Below are positions 7,698-16,568 of a stretch of 64,000 nt of DNA, one piece after another. The stretch comes from Thiohalophilus sp. Its GTDB lineage: Bacteria > Pseudomonadota > Gammaproteobacteria > UBA6429 > Thiohalophilaceae. The first letter of the stretch is position 1; every line of letters begins with the position of its first letter. The translations under genes were made by a program, and so were the position numbers. Location: contig NZ_JAXHMV010000002.1 in NCBI RefSeq assembly GCF_034521165.1, positions 1 through 64,000 of the forward strand, read 5' to 3'. Below the pieces are notes generated by a model. The model worked only from the letters and a program-made list of their open reading frames with translations, was not told the origin of the DNA and ran no database searches.

Positions 7698-7726
7698 AAT
7701 ATACGGCTAATCATATATATTGTCAA
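7698..7726 (-). promoter_or_regulatory. Near-consensus sigma-70 promoter of arsR operon
   Basis: On the minus strand TTGACA (7726-7721) and TATATT (7703-7698) are separated by exactly 17 bp. The A of the arsR ATG is the seventh base after the -10 box, the expected transcription start, so the mRNA may be leaderless. The words ATATATGGTT and ATATATGATT flank or overlap the -35 region and are candidates for the ArsR operator. Confidence 0.75.
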
Positions 7727-7845
7727 CCATATATTACTGATTCATGTCATAGATTTCAAGAATCCGAATGGGGTTCACAGGTAATCCCCCTGACATGCCT
7801 GATTGGGGACATAAAGTAGGTGATCCGAAACCAGTACAGTGGTGG

Positions 7846-7941
7846 GCGCCGCCGCGCCTCCCAGGACCGTCGGCCGCAGGGATGCGGCCGTCGAGCATAC
7901 AAGGATGTACTCGCTGCGTGTCCTGGGAGGCGTGGCGGCGC
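7846..7941. repeat. Large nested inverted-repeat element
   Basis: Two 22-bp arms (7846-7867 and 7920-7941) are complementary with one mismatch and enclose a second perfect hairpin, CGGCCGCA-ggga-TGCGGCCG (7871-7890). The element lies in the 420-bp gene-free space between arsR and moaA. It looks like a dispersed REP- or MITE-like sequence, not a gene; no poly-T follows. Confidence 0.7.
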
Positions 7942-8111
7942 TCGACACCTCAAAGTGAGCTGGTATTCGGTACTTCTATTAATATAAAAGGAATAGAACA
8001 AGAAAATGCATGGCGCCGGGGTGGAGGTCCCGGCCCGCGGCGAAGCGGCTGCCGGCAATGGTGTATGGTCTTCGTGATCCCGACAGGATCAGTGCCAATG
8101 TGCCAGCCGGC

Positions 8112-9101
8112 TCAACCGCCGGTCATCGCCATGAACCGGACCACCTGGGACGGTTTTTCGCGAAATTCATGGCGCTGCGGCTTGCGGGCAATCGCGGCAC
8201 GCAGATGATCTTTCAGGTCCTCCACACCCGCGCCCCGGCGCAACACGTCGCGTAACGGGTAGCTGTGCTCCTGGCCGAGACACAGGTGCAGGGTCCCCTC
8301 GGCGTTCAGGCGGACCCGGTTGCAGGTGTCGCAAAAATGTTGCGACAGGGGCGTGATCAGCCCGATGCGGGTGTCGCTGCCGGCCACCCGGTAATAGCGT
8401 GCCGGGCCCCCGCCCGGCTGCACATCCGGGGTCAGCGTGTAACGCTGCTCGAGGCGCCGCTTGACTGACTGCAGATCGACGAAACCTTCGAGCGCGTCGC
8501 GCCCGGTCGACCCCACGGGCATGGTCTCGATCAGGCGCAGGGTGAAGCCGCGGGCGGCACAAAAATCGAGCAGGGTTTCGATCTCCTGGTCGTTGACGCC
8601 GCGCATGACCACGGTATTGATCCGGATGGGCGCAAACCCCGCCTGCTGCGCCGCCTCGATGCCCCGCAGCACCTTGTGCAACTTGCCGCCGCCGGTCACG
8701 CGCGCGAAGACCTCCTCGCGCAGGCTGTCCAGGCTGACATTGAGACGCCGCACCCCGGCCTCATACAGCGGGCCCGCCAGTTTGTCCATGCGCGTGCAAT
8801 TGCTCGATAACGACAGATCCGTCAGCCCCGGCAGTTGCGCCAGTTGCCCCGCCAGCACCGGCAGATCGCGGCGCACCAGCGGCTCGCCACCGGTCAGGCG
8901 GACCCGCTGCACGCCCAGTTCGGTGAAAGCCTGCACAACGCGGGTCATCTCCTCGAAATTCAGCCAGTGATCGGGTTCCCCGAAGTCCCTGAAGCCTTTC
9001 GGCAGACAATAGCTGCAGCGCAGATCGCAACGATCGGTCACCGACAGGCGCAGATAATCAATCCGCCTGCCAAAATTGTCTTCCAGAAATGTCTCGCTCA
9101 T
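8112..9101 (-). CDS. moaA: GTP 3',8-cyclase (molybdenum cofactor biosynthesis)
   Basis: The 329-residue radical-SAM enzyme catalyses the first step of molybdopterin synthesis, converting GTP to 3',8-cyclo-dihydro-GTP. The N-terminal cluster motif CDLRCSYC and the C-terminal cluster CDTCNRVRLNAEGTLHLC are both present. The chain ends in the Gly-Gly tail needed for activity (AMTGG). The ATG at 9101 is chosen over an upstream in-frame extension that runs into the cytochrome gene. It sits downstream of the arx operon, whose catalytic subunit needs molybdopterin. Confidence 0.95.
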   Translation of the reverse strand: MSETFLEDNFGRRIDYLRLSVTDRCDLRCSYCLPKGFRDFGEPDHWLNFEEMTRVVQAFTELGVQRVRLTGGEPLVRRDLPVLAGQLAQLPGLTDLSLSSNCTRMDKLAGPLYEAGVRRLNVSLDSLREEVFARVTGGGKLHKVLRGIEAAQQAGFAPIRINTVVMRGVNDQEIETLLDFCAARGFTLRLIETMPVGSTGRDALEGFVDLQSVKRRLEQRYTLTPDVQPGGGPARYYRVAGSDTRIGLITPLSQHFCDTCNRVRLNAEGTLHLCLGQEHSYPLRDVLRRGAGVEDLKDHLRAAIARKPQRHEFREKPSQVVRFMAMTGG

Positions 9102-9111
9102 CGCTGTCCCG

Positions 9112-9672
9112 TTATGTTGATGTTGTTGGTGCCCTGTGTCGGTTGACGCGCCGCCGGTACCAGCGATAGCCGCCATAACCGCCCCCCGCCAGGCCCAGCG
9201 GCAACAGGGCGATCAATCCATATTCCGCCAGCCGTTGCCAGCCCTCAAGCGGCTGCTGTCTGGTCAGATAGCCACTGATCACCCGGGCTTCCTTAGCGCT
9301 CACCGCCGCGCCGTTCAGCCAGCGCATGCGCGCGATGGTCAGATACCAGCCGGGACGGGTATGCTGTGTCCGCGCCAGCGCCTCCGGCGCATGACACCCC
9401 AGGCAACGGCGCTCATACAGGCGCCGCCCCGCGGGTTGCGCCGCTTCTATTGCCTGGCGACGTTGCCGGGCCGCTTCCCGCTCGGCCTGTTCGGCGGCTT
9501 CCCGCCGGCGGGCCGCCTCCCGTTCGGCCGCGATTTCAGCCCGCAGGCGTTCCCGTTCTTCGGCCGTTGGCGCCCCCTCGCGTGACTGGTACTGCTCCGC
9601 ATCCATCTCGGCCAGTACCGGCACAGGACTGCATAACCAGACCAGCAGGGCGCATGCCCCCCGGGTCATCAC
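9112..9672 (-). CDS. Membrane-anchored monohaem cytochrome c of the arx cluster
   Basis: The 186-residue protein has a signal peptide (about residues 1-21), an Ala/Glu/Arg-rich predicted coiled coil (about 35-75), one haem c site CLGCH at about 91-95, and a C-terminal hydrophobic segment (YGLIALLPLGLAGGGYGG) followed by basic residues. It would be periplasmic and anchored at its C-terminus. No obvious distal Met sequence is assigned. It is 5 bp downstream of arxD and is a plausible electron carrier from ArxC or the quinone pool. The role is inferred from position. Confidence 0.8.
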   Translation of the reverse strand: MMTRGACALLVWLCSPVPVLAEMDAEQYQSREGAPTAEERERLRAEIAAEREAARRREAAEQAEREAARQRRQAIEAAQPAGRRLYERRCLGCHAPEALARTQHTRPGWYLTIARMRWLNGAAVSAKEARVISGYLTRQQPLEGWQRLAEYGLIALLPLGLAGGGYGGYRWYRRRVNRHRAPTTST

Positions 9673-9677
9673 GACGG

Positions 9678-10496
9678 TTAGTGTCTTGCTCCGCCAGAAC
9701 GGATCTTGTGTTGCGGCACTTCCGGAACCTGTAATCTCGCCAATCCCTCCTGCGCATCACGCTCCGCCACCGGCACCGCCAGGTGCGCCGTATCCAGACC
9801 CTGGGCCTCGAGCGCCGCGCGGATAGTTTCCAGATCGGCGGCATCCGGACTGCGCCCGGCATACTGGCGACGCAGGCGCAGGATCTCGTCCTCTTCCTCC
9901 GCCGGCGCGGGCTGCGGTGCCGGTGCTTCGAGGGCCGCGACCTTGTCGATCACCTGCGCCAGCGCCAACCAGGGATTGGCCGCCAGTTCGAAGCGGCTTT
10001 CAGCCTGGCGCAGATCCTCGTGCAGCAACGGGGCCCAGCGCCGGACAAAGTCAGCGAGAAACCCGGGCGCATCGCCATCGCCGTCGCCGGCATACAACCG
10101 CGCCACGAATTCCAGCTGCACCGCCACATGGTCGGGCAGATCGGCAAAGGCCTCGTCCCTGGCCAGGCCGAACGCGCGGTAACGTTCGGTGAGACGACGC
10201 ACCGTGTCACCGTGCAGAGTGCCGTCGATATAGACCCCGGCATTGATGTTGGGGTGCTCCTCGCCCGGCACCAGAAACAGGCGACTGTAACTCACCAGCA
10301 ACTCGGGGCCGTCGATACCGGCCAGGCTGCGGCGCAGCGCGGCCAGTTCCTCGTCGAGCGGGTAATCCAGCTCACCGGCCAGGGCGGCCAGATCGTCGAC
10401 CAGATCCTCCCGCAACGCGGTTTGAAACGCCCTCTCCGTCGGGGGCAGAAACGCGCGCGCCAGACACAGCCAGAATTCGGCATGGGTTATACTCAT
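9678..10496 (-). CDS. arxD: TorD/NarJ-family chaperone ArxD
   Basis: The 272-residue cytosolic protein belongs to the TorD/DmsD chaperones, which bind the Tat signal and apo-form of molybdoenzymes. The central segment LLVSYSRLFLVPGEEHPNINAGVYIDG is the family's characteristic region (YxxLF...G). The C-terminal third is a Glu/Ala-rich extension with predicted helix. In described arx clusters the order arxB'ABCD ends with this chaperone, as here. Its client would be ArxA. Confidence 0.85.
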   Translation of the reverse strand: MSITHAEFWLCLARAFLPPTERAFQTALREDLVDDLAALAGELDYPLDEELAALRRSLAGIDGPELLVSYSRLFLVPGEEHPNINAGVYIDGTLHGDTVRRLTERYRAFGLARDEAFADLPDHVAVQLEFVARLYAGDGDGDAPGFLADFVRRWAPLLHEDLRQAESRFELAANPWLALAQVIDKVAALEAPAPQPAPAEEEDEILRLRRQYAGRSPDAADLETIRAALEAQGLDTAHLAVPVAERDAQEGLARLQVPEVPQHKIRSGGARH

Positions 10497-10529
10497 TCAA
10501 TTCCCTCCTCAAATCTCAACTGTTGATGC

Positions 10530-11666
10530 TCAGGCCTGTTTGCACCAGGAAAGATCAAATTTCTTCTCACCCCACACGTAGATAGCATTGGCCAGGAAAA
10601 TCGCCATTAACAGCAGCATCCACTCAGTGAACGACGGTGCATAGCTCAGCAGCTCCGGCGCCCAGGCGCCCTTGAACATGGGCACCAGCTGGCCGCCGAT
10701 GATGTAGTCATAACGGGCGATAAACAGCGAGATCATCACCAGCAAGGCCGCCAGTGTCTGGCTGCCCGCATTGCTGCGCAGCCCCGGGCTCAGCATCAAC
10801 AGCAGCGGCAGCACCAGCCCGGCCCACAGCTCGATATGAAACAGCGATGTCCCGGCCAGGTATTGCCAGACCTGCAGCCCCTCGGCATTGCTATAGAGGC
10901 CGATGAGCGCCCGCGCCCCGACGAACATCAGGTGCACGAAAATCGCCAGGGCAAACACTTTGGGCAACATACCGGTCAGCACATCACGCAGCGGCGCGCT
11001 CATGCGCTCCTGACTGAATCCGTGCGCGAGATAGGAAAAAAAGATCGCAAAGGCCAGGCCGCCGAGCAACGATTCGAAAATGAACGCCACCGGCACATCC
11101 CCGCTGGACCAGAACGGACGCATGGTCATCGAGCCATACACTACACCGGCAATCCCGGTCACACCCAGCGCGGCCAGTAACAACAGAATCGCCGAAGTGC
11201 GCGCTGCCGCCGGCCACTCGCCGGGTTTGCGCAACAGATTGACCGTGATGAGCAACACCACCACATAGGCGATAACAAACATCACCTTCCACCACAACGG
11301 CGAAGTGACGGCAAAACTGGTGGGAATTGCCCAGATCGCGCGCACGGGGTAACCCAGCTCCAGCGCCAGCACCGAAACACCGCCGACCAGCCCGGCCACC
11401 GCCAGCCACAGACAGCGGCGTACCAGTGGCTGGCAATGCGCGCCGCCGAAGATCAGCATCAGGCTGGCGATCATGGCCAGGCCGGTTGAGGTCAGCAGAA
11501 AGTAGTCATACACCACGATCGGAAAGGTCCAGTGCAGACCGAGATTACTGCCATTGAAGGCCGCGTGCCCCTGGCTGGCCAGATTGAACAGCACCAGCGC
11601 GGCCGTCACGATCAGGCCGATAATCGCAACGACGAAAACAAGATTGGATTTGCTTGTATTGATCAT
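10530..11666 (-). CDS. arxC: NrfD/PsrC-type membrane anchor ArxC
   Basis: The 378-residue protein has about ten hydrophobic segments and belongs to the NrfD/PsrC family, the membrane quinone-reactive subunit of molybdopterin oxidoreductases. A TM segment region ends SFAVTSPLWWKVMF, and FLARYDYIIGGQLVPMF-like C-terminal features (FIARYDYIIGGQ) are typical of the family. It would pass electrons from ArxB to the quinone pool. It lies 11 bp after arxB. Confidence 0.88.
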   Translation of the reverse strand: MINTSKSNLVFVVAIIGLIVTAALVLFNLASQGHAAFNGSNLGLHWTFPIVVYDYFLLTSTGLAMIASLMLIFGGAHCQPLVRRCLWLAVAGLVGGVSVLALELGYPVRAIWAIPTSFAVTSPLWWKVMFVIAYVVVLLITVNLLRKPGEWPAAARTSAILLLLAALGVTGIAGVVYGSMTMRPFWSSGDVPVAFIFESLLGGLAFAIFFSYLAHGFSQERMSAPLRDVLTGMLPKVFALAIFVHLMFVGARALIGLYSNAEGLQVWQYLAGTSLFHIELWAGLVLPLLLMLSPGLRSNAGSQTLAALLVMISLFIARYDYIIGGQLVPMFKGAWAPELLSYAPSFTEWMLLLMAIFLANAIYVWGEKKFDLSWCKQA

Positions 11667-11677
11667 GATAACGCCCC

Positions 11678-12436
11678 TCAGGATTTGTCTTTCATGCTGC
11701 GCAGACCGGGCACGGCAGCGGCCGCCCCGCCACTCAGGTAATACACCTGGGGCTTGTTGCCGGTCTCTTCTTTCAAACGCACTCCGCGTTTATCGGCGAT
11801 CAGCTTGTTGACGTAGCTTTCCGGATTATCCAGATCGCCGAAGAACCGCGCCTTGGGCGCACAGACCCGCACGCAGCCGGGAACATATTCTTTCAGCTCC
11901 GGAATATCCTCATCGAGATCGGCCACGCCCTCGGGCGCTTTGGACACCTTGTGATAACAGAACGTGCACTTGGACACCACGCCATGCGGCTGAATACCAA
12001 TACCCCGCGAGGGATCGTCCTGCGGTCCTTTATACGGCGGATCCCATTGCCGATCGTCCTTCGCCGGAAACACGTCGCGAATATCCGGCTGGACCACGGC
12101 TTTCTCGTCGGTAAAGAAGCGTACGCCGTACGGACAGGCAACCTGGCAATATTTGCAACCGATGCACTTGTTCCAGTCGATCAGCACGAAGCCGCCCTCC
12201 GGATCCTTGTAGGTCGCCCTGGTCGGACAGACCGAGACACAGGACGGGTTTTCGCAATGAAAACACGGGCGCGGAAACCACTTCATGCTGACGTTCGGAT
12301 AAGTCCCCTCGGTGTAGAACAGCACGTCCTGCCAGTTTTCGCCGGGTAGCCGGTTGTTTTCCATGGCGCACGCCGTGGTGCAGGCCTGGCAACCGGTGCA
12401 TTTATCCAGGTCAATGACCATTCCCCATTTTGCCAT
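11678..12436 (-). CDS. arxB: Four-cluster ferredoxin-type electron-transfer subunit ArxB
   Basis: The 252-residue protein carries four Cys clusters for 4Fe-4S centres: KCTGCQACTTAC near residue 13, CFHCENPSCVSVCP near 60, KCIGCKYCQVACP near 92 and a C-terminal set CTFC...CVRVC. This is the DmsB/PsrB/ArrB arrangement, which relays electrons between the catalytic and membrane subunits. The second of two nearby ATGs (12436) is preferred because AGGAG lies 8 bases upstream of it but only 2 bases from the first (12442). It sits between arxA and arxC. Confidence 0.93.
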   Translation of the reverse strand: MAKWGMVIDLDKCTGCQACTTACAMENNRLPGENWQDVLFYTEGTYPNVSMKWFPRPCFHCENPSCVSVCPTRATYKDPEGGFVLIDWNKCIGCKYCQVACPYGVRFFTDEKAVVQPDIRDVFPAKDDRQWDPPYKGPQDDPSRGIGIQPHGVVSKCTFCYHKVSKAPEGVADLDEDIPELKEYVPGCVRVCAPKARFFGDLDNPESYVNKLIADKRGVRLKEETGNKPQVYYLSGGAAAAVPGLRSMKDKS

Positions 12437-12456
12437 CGTCATATCTCCTTAACTTG

Positions 12457-14952
12457 TCAGGCCCGCTCGATGCTGACCTTGGTGGTGTAGTAGTTGCACT
12501 GGCCGGTAATGCGGTCGGACTGGTTGACCGTAATCTCGCCACTGTGACCGGGGAGACGCCCCTTGGCCCAGCGACCGTGTGCCCAGTGCCCGTGTTCCAT
12601 CGGGAAGACCAGCGTGTCGGGGCGTACGCCCTCGAAGTACTTGCAAAAACCTTCGATGCTGCCGATCGCCGATTTGATGCGGACCCGATCGCCGTCGTCG
12701 ATGCCCCGCTCCCTGGCGGTCACCGGATTGATTTCGATATACACGGTATTGCGACCCCCCAGTGCCGGCTGCATGTTGGCGATGGCCACCGGCAGATTAC
12801 CGCCGCGTCCCTCGGCATGCAGGGCGACCTTGGGGGTGACCATATACAGATCGCCGCCGCCGGGATGCTTTGGTTCTTCCCAGTGCGGGAACATCAACTT
12901 GTTTTGATCGCGTCCGGTCTTGTCGGCAATCCAGTCGCCGTGTTGCTCCAGCCAGGAGGAACGGAACTCAAACCGGCCCGAGACGGTTTTGAACAACTCC
13001 GCCTTGACCGCTTCGGGGCGCATCGGTTTGTTGTAACCGCTGCCGTCCCATTCGAAAAAATCGCCATCGATCTGACGCCACAGATAACGCTTCTTGTACC
13101 AGACTCCCTTTTCCTTCCAGCTTTCGAAGGAATTGACACCATTGTCGCCCGGGTCCTGCTCGAACCCCTTGGCCAGATGGCGCAACAGATTTTCCGAGCT
13201 ATCCATCGCCTTGTAATAGTCACCCATCGGTCCTTTGATGCGTTTGCCGATCTCAAACACCATATCGCCAAAGAACCTGGTGTCGTACAGCGGCTTGATC
13301 GCCGGGACCCGCAATTGCGCCATCGGCCAGCCCTGAAACGGATAGGTCGGCGCGTCTTGCAGGCGCTCGAGGTAAGTGTGTTCGGGCAGAATCAGATCGG
13401 CGAACATGGCCGTCTCGCTGGGGAACGGGGAGGTCTCGATCACGAACAGCTCGCGCAGCGCATCCTCCCAGACCTTGCCATTGGGTGCGGTCCAGATCGG
13501 ATTGGTCAGATAGAACATGATGGTATCGAGCTTGTAGGGCTTGCCGGCCAGGGAATTGGGCCCCAGCTCCTGCAACATGTTCTTGGCCATCAGATAGCCG
13601 TCTTCATGACCCTGCAGATCGATACGCGGTTTGTCGCGCCACGGACCGTTTTTGGCATACTCGTCCAGGTAATCGGCGGCATCGGCCGGCGGGGCGCCGT
13701 AGCTCGGTCCCATCTGGTACATCAACCCGCCCTCGGCGAACAGCGAGCCGACCAGGGCATTGAGACTGTGCACCGCCATGCCGTTGAGGATGCCATTGGA
13801 ATGTGCGTGTACGCCGCGTTCGAACAGAGCGATGGCGGGACGCGTGCTGCCGAACTCGCGCGCGGTGGCGAGAATGTCGCGTTCGTACAGGGTGGTAACC
13901 TCGGCCGCCCAGACGACGGTCCGATCCTTCAATTCGGTGTTCCACCAGTCGACCAGACCCCGCACCCATTTTTCATTGAAGCTGCCGGGATCGACGTATT
14001 GTCCCGGCTTGAACCGGTTGACGCCGTCATAAAAATCCCCGACAAACGATTTTTCCCACAGCCCTTCGGTCAGAATCACGTGGGCAATCGCCAGAGCCAG
14101 CGCGCCATCCGTCCCGGGCTTGACCAGCAGGGCACGATCGGCGCCGGCCAGGGTGGTATTCATATGCACATCGATCGCCGTGATGCGTGTCTTGGGGACC
14201 TTTTCCCCGCGGATATACCCCCAGACCTGCATATTGTTGTTATAAGGGCGGAACGCCTCGAGAAAGCCCACGCCAAACATGAGCAGCATGTTAGAATTCT
14301 TATAGTCATAAGCGCTGTAGGAATTGTTGCCATCGGTCGCGTATTTGCTCAGCTCGCTGCCGTCGGAACACATGGACGAATGGCCGATCCCCACATTCGG
14401 TGAGCCATACAGTTCGGCAAACGTCCCGAGGATACCGGCGTCGGCGGCCCCCCAGCCGCGACCGAAACAGAGCGAAAAGCGATGCGATTCACCGGCGTCA
14501 CGCAGCTTGTTGAGGCGCGCCGCGACCGTGTCCAGCGCCTCCTCCCAGCTGATGGGCACGAATTTCGGATCCTCGTTACGGCCCTTTTTCGGATTGGTCC
14601 GTTTCATCGGCCCCTTGTAACGATCCGGGTCATAAAGAATGTAAGTGCCGAGCGGCCCCTTGGGACACAGCTTGCCATTGGAGATGGGATGCTCCGAACT
14701 CCCCCAGATCGCATGTACCCGCCCGTCGGTGGTGTACACATCGATCCCGCAGCGGGCCGGACACTGATGGCAAATGTTTTTGGTAATCACCGCCTTACCC
14801 GATGCGGTCGCGGCCCCGGCAGTATCCTGGGCCTGCGCCTCGGTGAGCAGTCCCGACAGCATGCCGCTGCTGCTGACCGCGCCGGCGGCGGCCGTGGTGC
14901 CGGTCGCCTGCAGAAAGCGCCGGCGGCTAATCAGACTCTGAAAAATATTCAT
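12457..14952 (-). CDS. arxA: Anaerobic arsenite oxidase catalytic subunit ArxA
   Basis: The 831-residue molybdopterin oxidoreductase of the DMSO reductase family would oxidise arsenite in the periplasm. A twin-arginine signal (SRRRFLQATG) is at residues 9-18. The cluster motif is C61-x2-C64-x3-C68-x27-C96, as in ArrA/ArxA. The segment FGRGWG at about 163-168 is the form reported for ArxA, where ArrA differs. The gene set arxB2-A-B-C-D with divergent arxXSR matches described arx clusters of Alkalilimnicola and Ectothiorhodospira. An arsenate reductase (ArrA) is the alternative, but motif and gene context favour Arx. Confidence 0.88.
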   Translation of the reverse strand: MNIFQSLISRRRFLQATGTTAAAGAVSSSGMLSGLLTEAQAQDTAGAATASGKAVITKNICHQCPARCGIDVYTTDGRVHAIWGSSEHPISNGKLCPKGPLGTYILYDPDRYKGPMKRTNPKKGRNEDPKFVPISWEEALDTVAARLNKLRDAGESHRFSLCFGRGWGAADAGILGTFAELYGSPNVGIGHSSMCSDGSELSKYATDGNNSYSAYDYKNSNMLLMFGVGFLEAFRPYNNNMQVWGYIRGEKVPKTRITAIDVHMNTTLAGADRALLVKPGTDGALALAIAHVILTEGLWEKSFVGDFYDGVNRFKPGQYVDPGSFNEKWVRGLVDWWNTELKDRTVVWAAEVTTLYERDILATAREFGSTRPAIALFERGVHAHSNGILNGMAVHSLNALVGSLFAEGGLMYQMGPSYGAPPADAADYLDEYAKNGPWRDKPRIDLQGHEDGYLMAKNMLQELGPNSLAGKPYKLDTIMFYLTNPIWTAPNGKVWEDALRELFVIETSPFPSETAMFADLILPEHTYLERLQDAPTYPFQGWPMAQLRVPAIKPLYDTRFFGDMVFEIGKRIKGPMGDYYKAMDSSENLLRHLAKGFEQDPGDNGVNSFESWKEKGVWYKKRYLWRQIDGDFFEWDGSGYNKPMRPEAVKAELFKTVSGRFEFRSSWLEQHGDWIADKTGRDQNKLMFPHWEEPKHPGGGDLYMVTPKVALHAEGRGGNLPVAIANMQPALGGRNTVYIEINPVTARERGIDDGDRVRIKSAIGSIEGFCKYFEGVRPDTLVFPMEHGHWAHGRWAKGRLPGHSGEITVNQSDRITGQCNYYTTKVSIERA

Positions 14953-15030
14953 GACGCTTGCTCTCTCCTCTGGTTGGTTTTATTGGCACAGGTATCGCCC
15001 GCTGTGCCGGTTTGTACCGGGTGCCGGAGT

Positions 15031-16305
15031 TCATTCCCGGGCACCGAACAATTGGGTAAAGGCATCCGCCGCCAACCGGCGTGACCGCTGGCAGGGCTGG
15101 CAATAGGCGCCGCTGGTATCGTCCGGAAGCGGACTGAATTCGGCGCCACACCCGGCGCATTCGCGCCGGCTGTGTGATGTCAGGGTATGGATCGCCCCCG
15201 GCTCCTCAGCCCTGTTTTCCGCCGTCCAGTGCAGGGCTTGCCGGGGGCAATGTTCGACACAACGGTCGCAGGCGATACAGGCGGCGGCATTGAACCGCAC
15301 GCCCGATGCGTGCGCGGTGCGATAGGCGCGCAACGCCCCGGTCGGACAGATCCGCACGCAGCCCTGGTGATTGCCACAGCGATCGGCCCTGGCGGCGAGC
15401 TGCGGCCAGGCGGTCGCGGGGGGCACCTGGCCCGTTATGCCGGCGACCCGCTCGATCGCGGCCAGCTGGCGTTCGCGAGCCAGCGAGGCCTGCGCCGCCA
15501 CCTGCGCCGCGGGGGCTTGCCGGGGTGGCGGCTGACTTTTGTCCTGGGCCGTACGGGCGATCTCACGAAAAAAGCCCCGCCGCGACAGCACCACTTCGCC
15601 GAGCACCTCCGCCGTGGCCGGCAGGGCCCGGGATTGATTCAAAGGGGCACTCACAAGTTGAGGCTGGCGGGCCGCGGGCACGCCCATCTGGGTCAACCAT
15701 TGCCGGGCGGTATCGAGCGCCGCCTGCGCGGGATGGGCCCCCGCCCCGCCGGCGGGACAAGCCGCGCACCAGCCCCGATCCAGCAAGCGCAACGGGCGAC
15801 CGTCGGCACGGGTAAACAGTTCGAGCAGATCCGCCACAGCGAGCGCCCCCAGACAGGGAATCCGGTTGGTCTGGCCGCCCTGCCGCTGTGACGGGACACG
15901 CCGGCAATCGATCTCCAGGGCATCGCGACCGGTCACGGGCTGCTCCGGCAGAACGGGTAACGCCAGCGCGCCCATCGGGCAGGCGGGGACACAGCGACCA
16001 CACCCCAGGCATTGATCGCCCAGTTCCAGCGTGACGGACCCCGGCTGTATCGCCTCCACCGGACAGGCGCTGCGGCACGCCTGACACTCGCCGGCACGAC
16101 TGCGCAGGGCCTGACAAACGGCCTGGGCATGACGCAAACCGTGACGCGGGTGCAACCGCCGCCAGATCACCGCCGGCCGGCGGGTCTCCTGCTGCCCGGG
16201 GAATGTCGCCTGCAAATTCACCTGATCGCGTCCCCCTTTTCTGACTTGATTTGTTGTTATCTCGCCGGCCGCACCTTGAGATTGTCGCCATTTGTCCAAT
16301 GGCAT
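15031..16305 (-). CDS. arxB2: Polyferredoxin ArxB2 (ArxB')
   Basis: The 424-residue protein has several ferredoxin Cys clusters: CQACRSACPVEAI near 85, CLGCGRCVPACP near 100, CGNHQGCVRICPTGAL near 315 and CIACDRCVEHCP near 345. A C-terminal zinc-ribbon-like segment (CAGCGAEF...CQPC) follows. It corresponds to the extra ferredoxin gene at the head of arx operons. Two starts compete: the ATG at 16305, only about 13 bases after the predicted sigma-54 start, and a GTG at 16221 preceded by GGGGGA with 9-base spacing. The first 28 residues look unconserved, so 16221 may be the true start. Confidence 0.8.
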   Translation of the reverse strand: MPLDKWRQSQGAAGEITTNQVRKGGRDQVNLQATFPGQQETRRPAVIWRRLHPRHGLRHAQAVCQALRSRAGECQACRSACPVEAIQPGSVTLELGDQCLGCGRCVPACPMGALALPVLPEQPVTGRDALEIDCRRVPSQRQGGQTNRIPCLGALAVADLLELFTRADGRPLRLLDRGWCAACPAGGAGAHPAQAALDTARQWLTQMGVPAARQPQLVSAPLNQSRALPATAEVLGEVVLSRRGFFREIARTAQDKSQPPPRQAPAAQVAAQASLARERQLAAIERVAGITGQVPPATAWPQLAARADRCGNHQGCVRICPTGALRAYRTAHASGVRFNAAACIACDRCVEHCPRQALHWTAENRAEEPGAIHTLTSHSRRECAGCGAEFSPLPDDTSGAYCQPCQRSRRLAADAFTQLFGARE

Positions 16306-16328
16306 TGATGCAACCTGCCCAGACCGTT

Positions 16329-16344
16329 CACAAAAACCATGCCA
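16329..16344 (-). promoter_or_regulatory. Candidate sigma-54 promoter of the arx operon
   Basis: On the minus strand TGGCATGGTTTTTGTG fits the -24/-12 pattern (TGGCAC-N5-TTGC) except that the -12 GC is GT. It ends 24 bases before the arxB2 ATG. The nearby divergent gene arxR encodes a sigma-54 activator with an intact GAFTGA loop, which supports the assignment. Confidence 0.6.
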
Positions 16345-16396
16345 TACAAAAGTTATCCTTTATTTCAACAACTTAATCGTCTAACAAAGCGGCGAA

Positions 16397-16412
16397 GTCA
16401 CCGGTTGGTAAC
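16397..16412. promoter_or_regulatory. Putative regulator-binding inverted repeat, arx site 1
   Basis: GTCACC-GGTT-GGTAAC, an imperfect copy of the dyad GTTACC-N4-GGTAAC. It lies about 55 bp upstream of the arx -24 element. Its centre is 33 bp from site 2, close to three helical turns. Confidence 0.65.
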
Positions 16413-16429
16413 GTCATGGGAAGCCAGGT

Positions 16430-16445
16430 ATTACCCTTTGGTAAC
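16430..16445. promoter_or_regulatory. Putative regulator-binding inverted repeat, arx site 2
   Basis: ATTACC-CTTT-GGTAAC. It pairs with site 1 (33 bp between centres), and the pair resembles the pair upstream of the porin-aioBA operon at 20275-20323. Confidence 0.7.
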
Positions 16446-16517
16446 ACCCTTGTCGCGGACAAAAATAAACCTGCTAGCCACCGGGAAATCCGGATTGTCT
16501 TTGCTACACTGAGGAGA

Positions 16518-16533
16518 GTTACGTTTTGGTAAC
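16518..16533. promoter_or_regulatory. Putative regulator-binding inverted repeat, arx site 3
   Basis: GTTACG-TTTT-GGTAAC, 35 bp before the arxX ATG. It is nearer arxX than the arx promoter, so it may serve autoregulation of arxXSR. That is inference from position. Confidence 0.65.
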
Positions 16534-16568
16534 ATCGATTCACCGGGGCTGCGGAGGGACAAAAACAG

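Noticed and set aside
12430..14403. A 657-codon open frame on the plus strand opposite arxA
   Set aside because: It is the antisense shadow of a GC-rich molybdoenzyme gene. It has no family motifs, while the arxA strand has a Tat signal and cluster motifs.
12457..14952. Respiratory arsenate reductase ArrA instead of ArxA
   Set aside because: The FGRGWG segment, the arxB2-A-B-C-D order and the divergent arxXSR genes fit Arx better; a tree would settle it.
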